A DNA stretch of 64,000 bases, taken from NCBI RefSeq assembly GCF_002706795.1, contig NZ_CP017705.1, forward strand, positions 1,367,501-1,431,500, in the 5' to 3' direction. The translations under genes and the position numbers were made by a program. Positions within the stretch are counted from its first letter, which is position 1, and each line of letters opens with the position of its first letter. Shown piece after piece: positions 54,319 to 61,190 of this stretch. Under the pieces are notes generated by a model. It saw only the letters and a list, made by a program, of their open reading frames with translations, was not told the DNA's origin and did no database searches. The DNA is from Brevibacillus laterosporus DSM 25 (GTDB lineage: Bacteria > Bacillota > Bacilli > Brevibacillales > Brevibacillaceae).

Positions 54319-54690
54319 ATGAATCTTTTAAAGAAACATCAGAAAAAAAACATTTGGATTAGATCAGAAATTGGTGAAGGAGAGTTTGATCCCTACGACG
54401 AAAATACAGATGTCATCGTAACCTTCCCGAATCGAATAAGATATGTTGCCTCATTCTTTACTTATAAAAACATTGAAAGTATAAGACAACAAAATAGAGA
54501 ACATGGTGAAAATATGAATGGACTGTATTTCTGGTCTAGCGATATGGTGATAGTCGATAATATTAAAGCCGAGACAATCACATCCATTATCGAACAATTA
54601 ATTACAGAGGATAAATTTGAAAGTTTATTAATTGAAGATGTATCCTCTGAATCTGATCATTTATATGAAGAAGGATTCTTTGATTCTTAA
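54319..54690 (+). CDS. Putative immunity protein for the degraded toxin
   Basis: The 123-residue protein starts after AAAAGGGG and has no signal peptide or membrane segment. It is acidic with blocks IWIRSEIGEGEFDPYDENTDVIVTFPNRIRYVASFFTY, GLYFWSSDMVIVDNI and EDVSSESDHLYEEGFFDS at the C-terminus. The acidic, compact design and its place 28 bases behind the toxin-like gene fit an immunity protein. No Imm family was recognised with certainty. The gene is intact although its toxin is broken, as often happens when protection is still useful. Confidence 0.5.
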   Translation: MNLLKKHQKKNIWIRSEIGEGEFDPYDENTDVIVTFPNRIRYVASFFTYKNIESIRQQNREHGENMNGLYFWSSDMVIVDNIKAETITSIIEQLITEDKFESLLIEDVSSESDHLYEEGFFDS

Positions 54691-54730
54691 ATTTAAATCC
54701 TTAAAGATAAAACACCTGTTAGATACTATG

Positions 54731-54802
54731 AAATGCCCCTCTTAAGTAAACATTGGAAAAATCCCTGAGGTTAACCGAGAACTTAAGGGGGGCTCTTCAT
54801 TT
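54731..54802. repeat. Long imperfect inverted repeat
   Basis: GAAATGCCCCTCTTAAGT (54731-54748) is inverted at ACTTAAGGGG...CTTCATTTC (54780-54802), with inner arms ATCCCTGAGG/AACCGAG. It may terminate the immunity gene or mark a mobile remnant. Confidence 0.4.
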
Positions 54803-54826
54803 CCTAGAGGGATTTTGGAATTATAA

Positions 54827-55030
54827 ATAGTAGAACATGAGCCTTTCCCGAGTTTCAATAAGCGTTTAGCAGCTAGGACAAGCCTAAAAAGACAATTAGT
54901 ACATCGAGCTGGGTTGAAGATGCCAAGAGGTTGGGGATGGCTCAGAAATCCTAAGAAGTATGCTTATAATAAAGTTTACAACAGGACTACGTTTGATATA
55001 TTTAAGGTGATTGGTAAATTGTTTAAATAA
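54827..55030 (+). pseudogene. Orphan 3' gene fragment with FKVIGKLFK tail
   Basis: After a stop at 54824 the frame reads EPFPSFNKRLAARTSLKRQLVHRAGLKMPRGWGWLRNPKKYAYNKVYNRTTFDIFKVIGKLFK and stops. It is rich in basic and aromatic residues, and PRGWGWLRNPKKYAYNKVYNRTTFDIF looks like a conserved C-terminal domain. No start codon with a ribosome site is present. It may be a displaced toxin or phage-protein C-terminus. Its last 29 bases recur after the kelch gene at 56583-56611. A terminator follows directly. Confidence 0.5.
55001..55029 (+). repeat. 29-bp direct repeat, copy 1
   Basis: The bases encoding FKVIGKLFK at 55001-55029 match 56583-56611 with a single A/G difference at position 18. The two copies bracket the kelch gene (1,582 bp from start to start). 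Confidence 0.8.
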
Positions 55031-55031
55031 C

Positions 55032-55063
55032 AATAACCCTCTAGGGCTTCCTAGGGGGTTATT
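55032..55063 (+). terminator. Terminator after the orphan fragment
   Basis: AATAACCCTCTAGG (55032-55045) pairs with CCTAGGGGGTTATT (55050-55063), 13 of 14 positions, with a four-base loop. The run of T is in the stem's 3' arm. Confidence 0.6.
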
Positions 55064-55175
55064 CTGTGTATAAATGATTTGAGGATCAATCAACTATAAT
55101 AATTAAAAAAGAAAATATTTTTTTAAAAATATACAAAATACACCATAATTAATTACATATTTTTCAATTTATGTT

Positions 55176-55204
55176 TTGTTTTATGAAATTTAATCTCGTA
55201 TAAT
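55176..55204 (+). promoter_or_regulatory. Promoter of the kelch gene
   Basis: TTGTTT (55176-55181) and a perfect TATAAT (55199-55204) are 17 bases apart; the expected start of transcription is near 55211, so the leader is about 120 bases. Confidence 0.6.
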
Positions 55205-55211
55205 GCAAATG

Positions 55212-55223
55212 TGTCGGCCGACA
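55212..55223. promoter_or_regulatory. Perfect 12-bp palindrome at the expected +1 site
   Basis: TGTCGGCCGACA lies seven bases after the -10 box. Its GC-rich core in an AT-rich gap stands out. It is a good repressor operator candidate for the kelch gene. Confidence 0.5.
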
Positions 55224-55274
55224 TAGCTAATATTCTTACAACATTTTTTATTCGTTATTCTTACATACACTCAT

Positions 55275-55282
55275 AAAGGAGG
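55275..55282 (+). promoter_or_regulatory. Orphan Shine-Dalgarno in the kelch leader
   Basis: AAAGGAGG is 48 bases upstream of the kelch ATG and is not followed by a start codon at a usable distance. It may act as an mRNA stabiliser (STAB-SD), as reported for cry3-type leaders. A nearer site, AGGAG at 55315-55319, serves the ATG. Confidence 0.4.
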
Positions 55283-55329
55283 TAAGCACTTTTCTCTTTC
55301 TATACAGATAGAGTAGGAGTGTTAGACAA

Positions 55330-56541
55330 ATGAACCTAAAGAAAATAGGACTATTCGCTATTGCGATGATCATGACCTTGTTTAGTTTTCAAACGTATTC
55401 GTTTGCAGCGGAAGTAGATGAATATATTTGGACAGAAAAAAGTCCGATGCCAACAGGAAGATTTGGAATGGGGAGTTTAGTTTATGATGATAAAATTTAT
55501 GTATATGGTGGAACTGTAAGTGGTGGAAGTATAAGTGGTGGAAATACAGCAATCTTTGAGATGTATGATCCCAAAACAAATCAGTGGGAACAATTATCTA
55601 GTTCTTCAATTAGTAGGTATTTAGTACAGTTTGTAGAGCATCAGGATAAATTTTATGCGATTGGTGGAGTTGAAAGTGCCGTAACCAATGTCGTTGAAGA
55701 GTATGATCCATTCTCTAATCAGTGGACTAATAAACAACCTATGCCAACCCCGCGTTGTAATGTGGGTGCTATTTCTATAGGTGATTATGTTTATACCTTT
55801 GGTGGATTCGGGATTAATAATACTTTAACTAATGTTGTAGAGGTATTCAATACCAAAACAAATAGTTGGGATATCAAAAACCCAATGCCTGTTAAAACCT
55901 CCGAAACGATTCCTTTTAAGATAAACAACTCAATCTATGTACTTGTTTATACCAAACCTGGAGAAACTCCATCTATTTATAATTATGACCCTGAACAAGA
56001 TACATGGACACATATTGCTGAAATGCCTTCAGAAGTTACTTTGCCTAGGAATGTAATAGTCCACAATGAAAAGGTTTTCTTTCCAAGTGATAAGAATTTA
56101 TTTTATTATGATTTAAAATCAAAAAAATTAATAAAGTATCCTGCTGCACCTTTAAATAAAGCTATCAATAATTTTGAAATAATTAACAATAAACTTTATG
56201 CTATGGGAGAATTTCCGAATCTTGGCTCTTTCTTAGAATTAAGCCTTTCAGATTTAGTTAATCCTGATCCGAATCCAGAGCCTGATCCAGACCCAATTCC
56301 AAATCCAACCGGAAACGCACTCTTAGTTATTTACATGGATAGTGGTTTAATCAAAGAATATGAAATGACAAATGAAGAAATCAGAAACTTTACCGAATGG
56401 TATGAAGGTAGAGCAAAAGGAAACGGTAGAGAAGCATACATCGTTAATAAGAAATACAACATCGGACCTTTCAATTCTAGAAAAGACTTCATTAGCTACA
56501 GTCACATTGAAAGCTTTGAAGTTCAAGAATACAGTAGATAA
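55330..56541 (+). CDS. Secreted kelch-repeat protein with C-terminal unknown domain
   Basis: The 403-residue protein has a signal peptide (MNLKKIGLFAIAMIMTLFSF..., cleavage near FAA-AE at about 27). Then come kelch repeats (about 35-310): IYVYGGTVSGG, FYAIGGVESAVTNVVEEYDPFSNQW, YVYTFGGFGINN and related units with the W-x-x-x-P-M-P end typical of each blade. A proline/aspartate linker (NPDPNPEPDPDPIPNPTG, about 312-330) leads to a domain of about 75 residues (LLVIYMDSGLIKEYEMTNEEI...WYEGRAKG...FNSRKDF...IESFEVQEY). This domain is common at the end of Brevibacillus/Paenibacillus extracellular proteins and its role is unknown. A propeller suggests adhesion or sugar binding. The gene lies between copies of a 29-bp repeat. 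Confidence 0.75.
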   Translation: MNLKKIGLFAIAMIMTLFSFQTYSFAAEVDEYIWTEKSPMPTGRFGMGSLVYDDKIYVYGGTVSGGSISGGNTAIFEMYDPKTNQWEQLSSSSISRYLVQFVEHQDKFYAIGGVESAVTNVVEEYDPFSNQWTNKQPMPTPRCNVGAISIGDYVYTFGGFGINNTLTNVVEVFNTKTNSWDIKNPMPVKTSETIPFKINNSIYVLVYTKPGETPSIYNYDPEQDTWTHIAEMPSEVTLPRNVIVHNEKVFFPSDKNLFYYDLKSKKLIKYPAAPLNKAINNFEIINNKLYAMGEFPNLGSFLELSLSDLVNPDPNPEPDPDPIPNPTGNALLVIYMDSGLIKEYEMTNEEIRNFTEWYEGRAKGNGREAYIVNKKYNIGPFNSRKDFISYSHIESFEVQEYSR

Positions 56542-56547
56542 TAAGAT

Positions 56548-56572
56548 ACCCCTTTCGTATCTAGGGAGGGGT
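56548..56572 (+). terminator. Hairpin after the kelch gene that also holds a ribosome site
   Basis: ACCCCTTTC (56548-56556) and GGGAGGGGT (56564-56572) pair over 9 bp (two G-U) around a seven-base loop, followed after TCTCATG by six T. It may end the kelch transcript; its 3' arm also holds GGGAGGGG just upstream of an ATG. Confidence 0.55.
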
Positions 56573-56576
56573 TCTC

Positions 56577-56618
56577 ATGTTTTTTAAGGTGATTGGTAAG
56601 TTGTTTAAATATAAATAA
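56577..56618 (+). CDS. Possible 13-residue cationic peptide
   Basis: An ATG at 56577 follows GGGAGGGG by five bases and opens a 13-codon frame, MFFKVIGKLFKYK, ending TAA. Four lysines alternate with large hydrophobic residues, giving an amphipathic helix of the kind seen in membrane-active peptides. The ribosome site is in the stem of the hairpin at 56548-56572. The peptide repeats the C-terminus of the orphan fragment at 54827-55030, so it may only be a duplicated remnant. No expression evidence exists; the call is a hypothesis. Confidence 0.3.
   Translation: MFFKVIGKLFKYK
56583..56611 (+). repeat. 29-bp direct repeat, copy 2
   Basis: This second copy matches 55001-55029 at 28 of 29 bases and forms the last codons of the 13-residue frame. 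After both copies the sequence diverges at once. Confidence 0.8.
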
Positions 56619-56656
56619 TAGATAAACTTCATCTCAACGACGCCTCCAAATATAAA

Positions 56657-56692
56657 AGCCACACGGTTTTACTTTCCGAGTGGCTAAATTTT
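56657..56692. terminator. Terminator between kelch and ankyrin genes
   Basis: AGCCACACGG and CCGAGTGGCT pair with one mismatch around a nine-base loop, followed by AAATTTTTT. Confidence 0.7.
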
Positions 56693-56795
56693 TTCCCCAT
56701 ATTCTCATGTCATGCAAAATTATCTCTGTATTCCGAGAGGGATATTAATAATCCATTAACATGTTCCAATTGCTATAATAAAATCCAACGAACTT

Positions 56796-57194
56796 TTATT
56801 CAATTGCACCCTTATTTACAAGTATATCTATTAATTTTTGATCATTGTATCCTTTTGCAATTTTAAGGGGTGACTCTTCGTAATAGTCTTTTATATTTGG
56901 ATCTGCATTGTTATCAAGTAATAAATTTACTATTTCATAGTTCTTTTCAAGTGTAGCATAGTAGAGAGCTGTTCTGCCATCAGTATTTGTAACATTCGGA
57001 TTAATATTATTAGCAATAAAAGATTCTACCTTAATTAGGTCTCCATCTCTTGCAGCTCTTAGAAACTCTTTTGGATTGAATACATCATCGTATTGCTCAT
57101 TGTAAGTGATATGTTCTTTTGGAGAATTAACGAAAATTAATGGACTCCCCACGATTACAATGAGAAACAACACTAACCAAACTATCCTCTTCAT
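56796..57194 (-). CDS. Membrane-anchored ankyrin-repeat protein
   Basis: The 132-residue protein has an N-terminal membrane anchor (MKRIVWLVLFLIVIVGSPLIFVN) and three ankyrin-like repeats: FLRAARDGDLIKVESFIANNINPNVTNTDGRTALYYATLEKNYEIVNLLLDNNADPNIKDYYEESPLKIA and a final IDILVNKGAI (given as the repeated 33-residue unit pattern). The domain is outside the cell. Ankyrin proteins often act as immunity partners of secreted toxins. It lies downstream of the DUF6973 gene on the same strand but with a terminator between, so co-expression is partial. Start at 57194 follows GAGGTG. Confidence 0.72.
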   Translation of the reverse strand: MKRIVWLVLFLIVIVGSPLIFVNSPKEHITYNEQYDDVFNPKEFLRAARDGDLIKVESFIANNINPNVTNTDGRTALYYATLEKNYEIVNLLLDNNADPNIKDYYEESPLKIAKGYNDQKLIDILVNKGAIE

Positions 57195-57274
57195 TCTAAG
57201 ACACCTCAGTTTAGTAGGACATTTATAACTAAAGATTATCATATCTGTTAACATTTTATCTAGTCGACAAACGA

Positions 57275-57316
57275 TTAAAAAAACCTGTCACACTATTTAA
57301 AATGTAACAGGTTTTT
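57275..57316 (-). terminator. Terminator after the DUF6973 gene
   Basis: On the minus strand AAACCTGT and ACAGGTTT pair around an 18-base loop and end in a run of seven T. Confidence 0.7.
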
Positions 57317-57354
57317 CTTAGTAGTCAGCCTAATAAATACCAATCAAAAAATAA

Positions 57355-58185
57355 TTATTTCCACCAACCTCCATCATATACTTTTCTATAATCTGAGCTT
57401 GAAACTTTTTTCTCTGCTAAAATTAGGAAAGGTTTTGCTTGCTTAAATGCGTCATCTTTATCCTTCATATATGAATAGTATCTACCAAACTCGTTGTTAT
57501 TCCAATCCATTACATTTGAGTCATCAACATACCGTTTAAAATCAGAAAACGATCTTATTTTATTTTTTTTCATTTTTGGAAGTTCGTTTAGAGTATCAGC
57601 AAAAGCCGCACTTATGGCAGCGTTACTACTCATACCCGTTTTTATTAACGTAGACAAACTGTCTCCGTAGTAATCTAGTGCATCATTCCGAAGGAGTAAA
57701 CCCCATTCATGATTGGTTGTTGCTACCCGGGTTTTAACTTTTCCTAAACGACTATCATTAGCGGATAGATAATTCCACAAAAAATGTCTATATGCGTCCT
57801 CCAATTGAGAATCATTTTTGTAGTATTTTTTTGCAGTATCTCTAGCCTCGTCTGCATATTCTTTAATCCTTTTCATGTCTCTTAAGCTCAAACCTTCATC
57901 CTCATTTAGAAAAGCCTCAATTACATTACCTTGTCTTAATGCTAGTTGATTATCATCATAACTTCTCAAGGATAATACTTCTGGCTCTGCTTCATCTTCA
58001 TTAAACACTTCTTTATATTCTTCGTAGAATTCAAGGGCTTCCTTTTGCTCAGCTGTTAATTCAAAATCATTAACCACTTCTGATGATAGGGCATTTACGT
58101 TTTCCTCAGCATGAACTGGAATAGTTGTTGATCCAATTGCTAGGATTAGAGCTACGACGCTAGATGTAAGCATTGTTTTGTTCAT
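57355..58185 (-). CDS. Secreted DUF6973-domain protein
   Basis: The 276-residue protein has a signal peptide (MNKTMLTSSVVALILAIGSTTIPVHAEE, cleavage near 26), an acidic region (about 28-75), and a domain of the DUF6973 type with DAYRHFLWNYLSANDSRLGKVKTRVATTNHEWGLL (about 130-165). The DAxRHxxWN and HE motifs there resemble metal-binding or hydrolytic sites but chemistry is unknown. Such domains occur at the ends of secreted toxin-like proteins in Bacilli. The ankyrin gene lies downstream and an IS element upstream. AAAAGGAG precedes the ATG. Confidence 0.7.
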   Translation of the reverse strand: MNKTMLTSSVVALILAIGSTTIPVHAEENVNALSSEVVNDFELTAEQKEALEFYEEYKEVFNEDEAEPEVLSLRSYDDNQLALRQGNVIEAFLNEDEGLSLRDMKRIKEYADEARDTAKKYYKNDSQLEDAYRHFLWNYLSANDSRLGKVKTRVATTNHEWGLLLRNDALDYYGDSLSTLIKTGMSSNAAISAAFADTLNELPKMKKNKIRSFSDFKRYVDDSNVMDWNNNEFGRYYSYMKDKDDAFKQAKPFLILAEKKVSSSDYRKVYDGGWWK

Positions 58186-58385
58186 AATTCAAACTCCTTT
58201 TGGTATATATTTCTTATTTTAATGAAACATACCATAAATTACAGAATAATTATATTATTATGATTCGACAAATTATTACAATATATCATAATCTCTACAA
58301 ACATAATCTGAAGTGATATTATCCCCTTTTAGTAGACAGTAAGAAGCAAGACCCCTTACTGTATTAACTAGGAGGGGAATTTTCT

Positions 58386-58694
58386 ATGGGGGAAATTAGA
58401 AAAACATATTCAAAGGATTTTAAGTTAAAAGCCGTACGGCTTTATTTGAGCGGTGAACAAGGGTACAAAACACTTACAAGGGATCTCGGCATTAGTGACC
58501 CTTCTATTTTAAGAAGATGGGTTGATCATTATAGAAAGGAAGGTATACAGGGACTAGATGAAAAACGCGGGAGAACAAAAAATCCTCTTAGAGGAAGACC
58601 ACGAATAAGGCCAGAGAGTACGGAGGAAGAGATAGTTCGATTACGTGCAGAGAACGAATTCTTAAAAAAGTGGCTAGGTCTAGAAAAGAGGTGA
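58386..58694 (+). CDS. IS3-family transposase OrfA
   Basis: The 102-residue protein is a helix-turn-helix transposase subunit: KTYSKDFKLKAVRLYLSGEQGYKTLTRDLGISDPSILRRWVDHYRKEG in the first half and the leucine-zipper-like STEEEIVRLRAENEFLKKWLGLEK at the end. It binds the inverted repeats. The end overlaps orfB by 25 bases in another frame, with a slippery A-AAA-AAG at 58664-58670, so a -1 frameshift can make the fused OrfAB transposase. AGGAGGGG precedes the ATG. Confidence 0.9.
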   Translation: MGEIRKTYSKDFKLKAVRLYLSGEQGYKTLTRDLGISDPSILRRWVDHYRKEGIQGLDEKRGRTKNPLRGRPRIRPESTEEEIVRLRAENEFLKKWLGLEKR

Positions 58695-59569
58695 AACCGA
58701 AAGATAAACGCTGTTTTTTCGAGCTTATTAAAGAATTGTCTAAAAAGTATTCTATTACTTTATTGTGTAAAATTACGAAAGTATCTCGTAGTGGTTTTTA
58801 CAAGTGGCTTTCTCGTGAGAAACACCCCACCTCAAAACAATTGGTAAATGAAAAATTAAGAGAAATGATCATGGAGTGTCATCAAGAGATCAAAGGTATT
58901 TACGGGTATCCCCGAATAAAAGTGTGGTTATTTAGAAGGTACGGGCTAAAAGTCAATCATAAACGTGTGTATCGCATTATGAAGGAACTTGGGATACAAG
59001 CGCTAATCCGTAAAAAACGAAAATTCTTTGGGCGCAAAGAGAAGGTTGTCATCTCCGAAAACAAGCTGAATCGAAATTTTTGTGCCTCACGGCCAAATGA
59101 GAAATGGGCTACAGATATTACCTACATACTATTTAATGGTCGCCGTCTTTATCTGTCTGTCATATACGACATGTATAACAACGAAGTTGTTGCCTACAAA
59201 ACAAGCAAACGTAATGATTTACGACTCGTAATGGATACCGTAAAATTAGCGATTAAAAAGCGGGATGTAAGCGGAGTCCTCCTACACAGTGATCAAGGAT
59301 ACCAGTACACCTCAAAGCAGTATAACCAGTTCCTTCAGCAATATAAAATCGTAGCAAGTATGTCTAGAAAAGGTAACTGTTTAGATAACGCCTGTATTGA
59401 GGGGTTCTTTGGGCATTTAAAAACAGAGTGTTTGTACCTTCATTCGTTTCAAACAGATAAAGAAGTGGAAGAAGCTCTTCACGGTTACATTAATATCTAT
59501 AATCAGCAACGGTTTCAATCTCGATTAAAAAACCTGAGTCCGATAGAATACCAAACTCAGGTAGCCTAG
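58670..59569 (+). CDS. IS3-family transposase OrfB (DDE integrase domain)
   Basis: The 299-residue protein has the IS3 HTH_21 region (KGIYGYPRIKVWLFRRYGLKVNHKRVYRIMKELGI) and the rve integrase core with the DDE triad: WATDITYI (first D), LHSDQGYQYTS (second D) and NACIEGFFGHLKTE (E). It cuts and joins the element. Its GTG start lies directly in the overlap with orfA, so it is probably made mainly as a frameshift fusion. The frame is intact, so the element may be active. Confidence 0.92.
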   Translation: MARSRKEVKPKDKRCFFELIKELSKKYSITLLCKITKVSRSGFYKWLSREKHPTSKQLVNEKLREMIMECHQEIKGIYGYPRIKVWLFRRYGLKVNHKRVYRIMKELGIQALIRKKRKFFGRKEKVVISENKLNRNFCASRPNEKWATDITYILFNGRRLYLSVIYDMYNNEVVAYKTSKRNDLRLVMDTVKLAIKKRDVSGVLLHSDQGYQYTSKQYNQFLQQYKIVASMSRKGNCLDNACIEGFFGHLKTECLYLHSFQTDKEVEEALHGYINIYNQQRFQSRLKNLSPIEYQTQVA

Positions 59570-59690
59570 ATGGGGCTTGTTTAAAGTTGTCTACTTGACA
59601 GGGGCAAGATCATTTTAAGTCAAGCGCGTGGGGGGCCTTTCCCATCTACAGCTATCCAGTATTGTTTAGCATAGCTATTAGTCTGTATCG

Positions 59691-60023
59691 TTAAGTGTAC
59701 ATTTCAATATACATTATTAGTCTTTTTTTGCTGATGAATAGCCACCACCACACAAGTAGGTATATGTATCCTAAAATCGAATAAATAGTCCACAACTCTC
59801 CTTGTTGTAATTGATCGATAAAATATTCAAACTCATTTAACCCTTCTTGTCTTTCAATACTATGAATTAAACCTATGAAGGGAATAGTACACACAAAAAT
59901 AATTGTAAAACTAGATACTATTCTTAAAACCTTTTTTTTAACAAGGCTGGATATAGCACTTCTTAATGTTGTTAACAAAAATAAGTAATATATAACCCAA
60001 AACCAGCTTGGAAGAGTTTTCAC
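59691..60023 (-). CDS. Small membrane protein, unknown
   Basis: I do not recognise this 110-residue protein. It has three to four hydrophobic stretches (FWVIYYLFLLTTL, VSSFTIIFVCTIPFIGLI, ILGYIYLLVWWWLFI) and a basic end KKRLIMYIEMYT. GTG is the start, nine bases after AAAGGAGAG. It lies between the IS right end and the conserved YuiH-like gene. It may belong to the accessory block. Confidence 0.5.
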   Translation of the reverse strand: MKTLPSWFWVIYYLFLLTTLRSAISSLVKKKVLRIVSSFTIIFVCTIPFIGLIHSIERQEGLNEFEYFIDQLQQGELWTIYSILGYIYLLVWWWLFISKKRLIMYIEMYT

Positions 60024-60085
60024 TTGGTTTTTCTCTCCTTTGGAACCTATTATTTGAATTTCACTTTTATAATTGTAGCCACTCT

Positions 60086-60115
60086 AAAAAAATAGAGGCG
60101 GTTTCCCGCCCCTAT
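60086..60115 (-). terminator. Terminator after the YuiH-like gene
   Basis: ATAGAGGCGG and CCGCCCCTAT pair (one mismatch) around a four-base loop; the minus strand continues into seven T. Confidence 0.8.
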
Positions 60116-60120
60116 CTCCA

Positions 60121-60714
60121 TCAATCCCATGCATATCTCTGCTCTTTAAATGGATCCCCATACATATGATAGCCATTCTTCTCCCAAAATCCTGGCTTAT
60201 CCTTCTCCAAAAACTCGATACCTCGAACCCACTTTGCGCTTTTCCAAAAGTAAAGATGCGGGATGACAAACCGAAGCGGATAGCCGTGGTCAGGTGTCAA
60301 ATCCTCACCATTATGCTTCAACGCAAATAAATTCCCTTTTGTCATAAAATCTTCAAATGGCATGTTGGTCGTCCAACCTTCTTCAGCATGGAGCATCACG
60401 TATTTAGCTTCTGGCTTAATGGTAACCAACTTCACTACTTCCTCTACAGGAACACCCTCCCAGACATTATCTAGCTTGGACCAGCCTGTCACGCAATGAA
60501 TATCATTGCTTACTTCTCCTATAGGTAGCTCTTTAAATTCAGAAAAGCTTAGCGTCTTTTCTTCCTCTACTGCTCCAAAAATTCGAAAATCCCACTGACT
60601 CAAGTCTTTATACTCTGGCACATTACCATAATGAAGCACAGGAAAGCCTGTCGTTACCTTTTGATTAGGTGGAACGCGATCATCTTTTGATCCACGGCTT
60701 AATCCATAAAACAC
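60121..60714 (-). CDS. Molybdopterin-dependent oxidoreductase, YuiH-like
   Basis: The 197-residue protein matches the sulfite-oxidase-type Mo-cofactor domain in its short Bacillus form: VLHYGNVPEYKDLSQWDFRIFG (about 25-46), then the molybdenum-binding cysteine in DIHCVTGWSKLDNVWEGVPVEE (about 72-93), PFEDF, LTPDHGYPLRFVIPHLYFWKSAKWVRGIEFL at the end. It binds Mo-molybdopterin in the cytoplasm; the substrate is unknown. GTG is the start, following AAGGAGC. It is 14 bases downstream of the CoA-binding protein gene. Confidence 0.88.
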   Translation of the reverse strand: MFYGLSRGSKDDRVPPNQKVTTGFPVLHYGNVPEYKDLSQWDFRIFGAVEEEKTLSFSEFKELPIGEVSNDIHCVTGWSKLDNVWEGVPVEEVVKLVTIKPEAKYVMLHAEEGWTTNMPFEDFMTKGNLFALKHNGEDLTPDHGYPLRFVIPHLYFWKSAKWVRGIEFLEKDKPGFWEKNGYHMYGDPFKEQRYAWD

Positions 60715-60728
60715 ATGTCATCGCTCCT

Positions 60729-61160
60729 TTATTTCCGTACCAAAATGGCATGGTCTACCTTGATGCAATGATCCATAACAGCTGTAATGCCCTGCTCTTC
60801 TACCAGCTGAGCCGCTTCTTCGTTATAAATTCCTTGCTGTAGCCAAAAAACTTTAGGCTTATGAGCCATCTTGATGGTATCTTCAGCAACGGACATAGTG
60901 TCTTCACTACGACGAAACACATTTACAATGTCAACCGGAGTCTTACAATCAGTAAGAGAAGCAATCACTTTCTCACCCAACACCGTTTCCCCTGCAATGA
61001 TTGGATTGACTGGGATTACGTGATATCCTGCATGTTGCAGTGCCTCGGCAATCATATAGCTCGTACGATCTGTTCGATTAGAGCATCCTACAACTGCAAT
61101 CGTTTTTGCCTCTTCCAAAATCTTTCTGCGCTCGTCATTTGTTGGATTTGTAAATGCCAT
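60729..61160 (-). CDS. CoA-binding protein (YccU type)
   Basis: The roughly 143-residue protein is a small Rossmann-fold CoA-binding domain: IAVVGCSNRTDRTSYMIAEALQHAGYHVIPVNP (about 21-53), GEKVIASLTDCKTPVDIVNVFRR and FWLQQGIYNEEAAQLVEEQGITAVMDHCIKVDH. The C-V-G-C-S opening and the MDxCIKxxH end are typical. It may sense CoA or succinyl-CoA. The start at 61160 follows AGGTG; it is 30 bases downstream of pepA and 14 bases upstream of the YuiH-like gene. Confidence 0.85.
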   Translation of the reverse strand: MAFTNPTNDERRKILEEAKTIAVVGCSNRTDRTSYMIAEALQHAGYHVIPVNPIIAGETVLGEKVIASLTDCKTPVDIVNVFRRSEDTMSVAEDTIKMAHKPKVFWLQQGIYNEEAAQLVEEQGITAVMDHCIKVDHAILVRK

Positions 61161-61190
61161 CTTTTTCACCTCGTTTATATTATGAACACC

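Larger units (their letters stand above)
58314..59612 (+). mobile_element. IS3-family (IS150-like) insertion sequence, about 1.3 kb
   Basis: Two overlapping transposase frames are bracketed by imperfect terminal inverted repeats. The left end begins TGATATTATCCCC...AGTAGACA (58314 on) and the right end, read in reverse, begins TGATCTTGCCCC...AGTAGACA, both starting TG. Length is about 1,299 bp. No target duplication is obvious: flanks GAAG and TTTT do not match. The element separates the DUF6973 gene from a small membrane gene. Confidence 0.8.

Noticed and set aside
58305-59620. Target-site duplication of the IS element
   Set aside because: Flanking bases on the two sides do not match over 3-5 bases.
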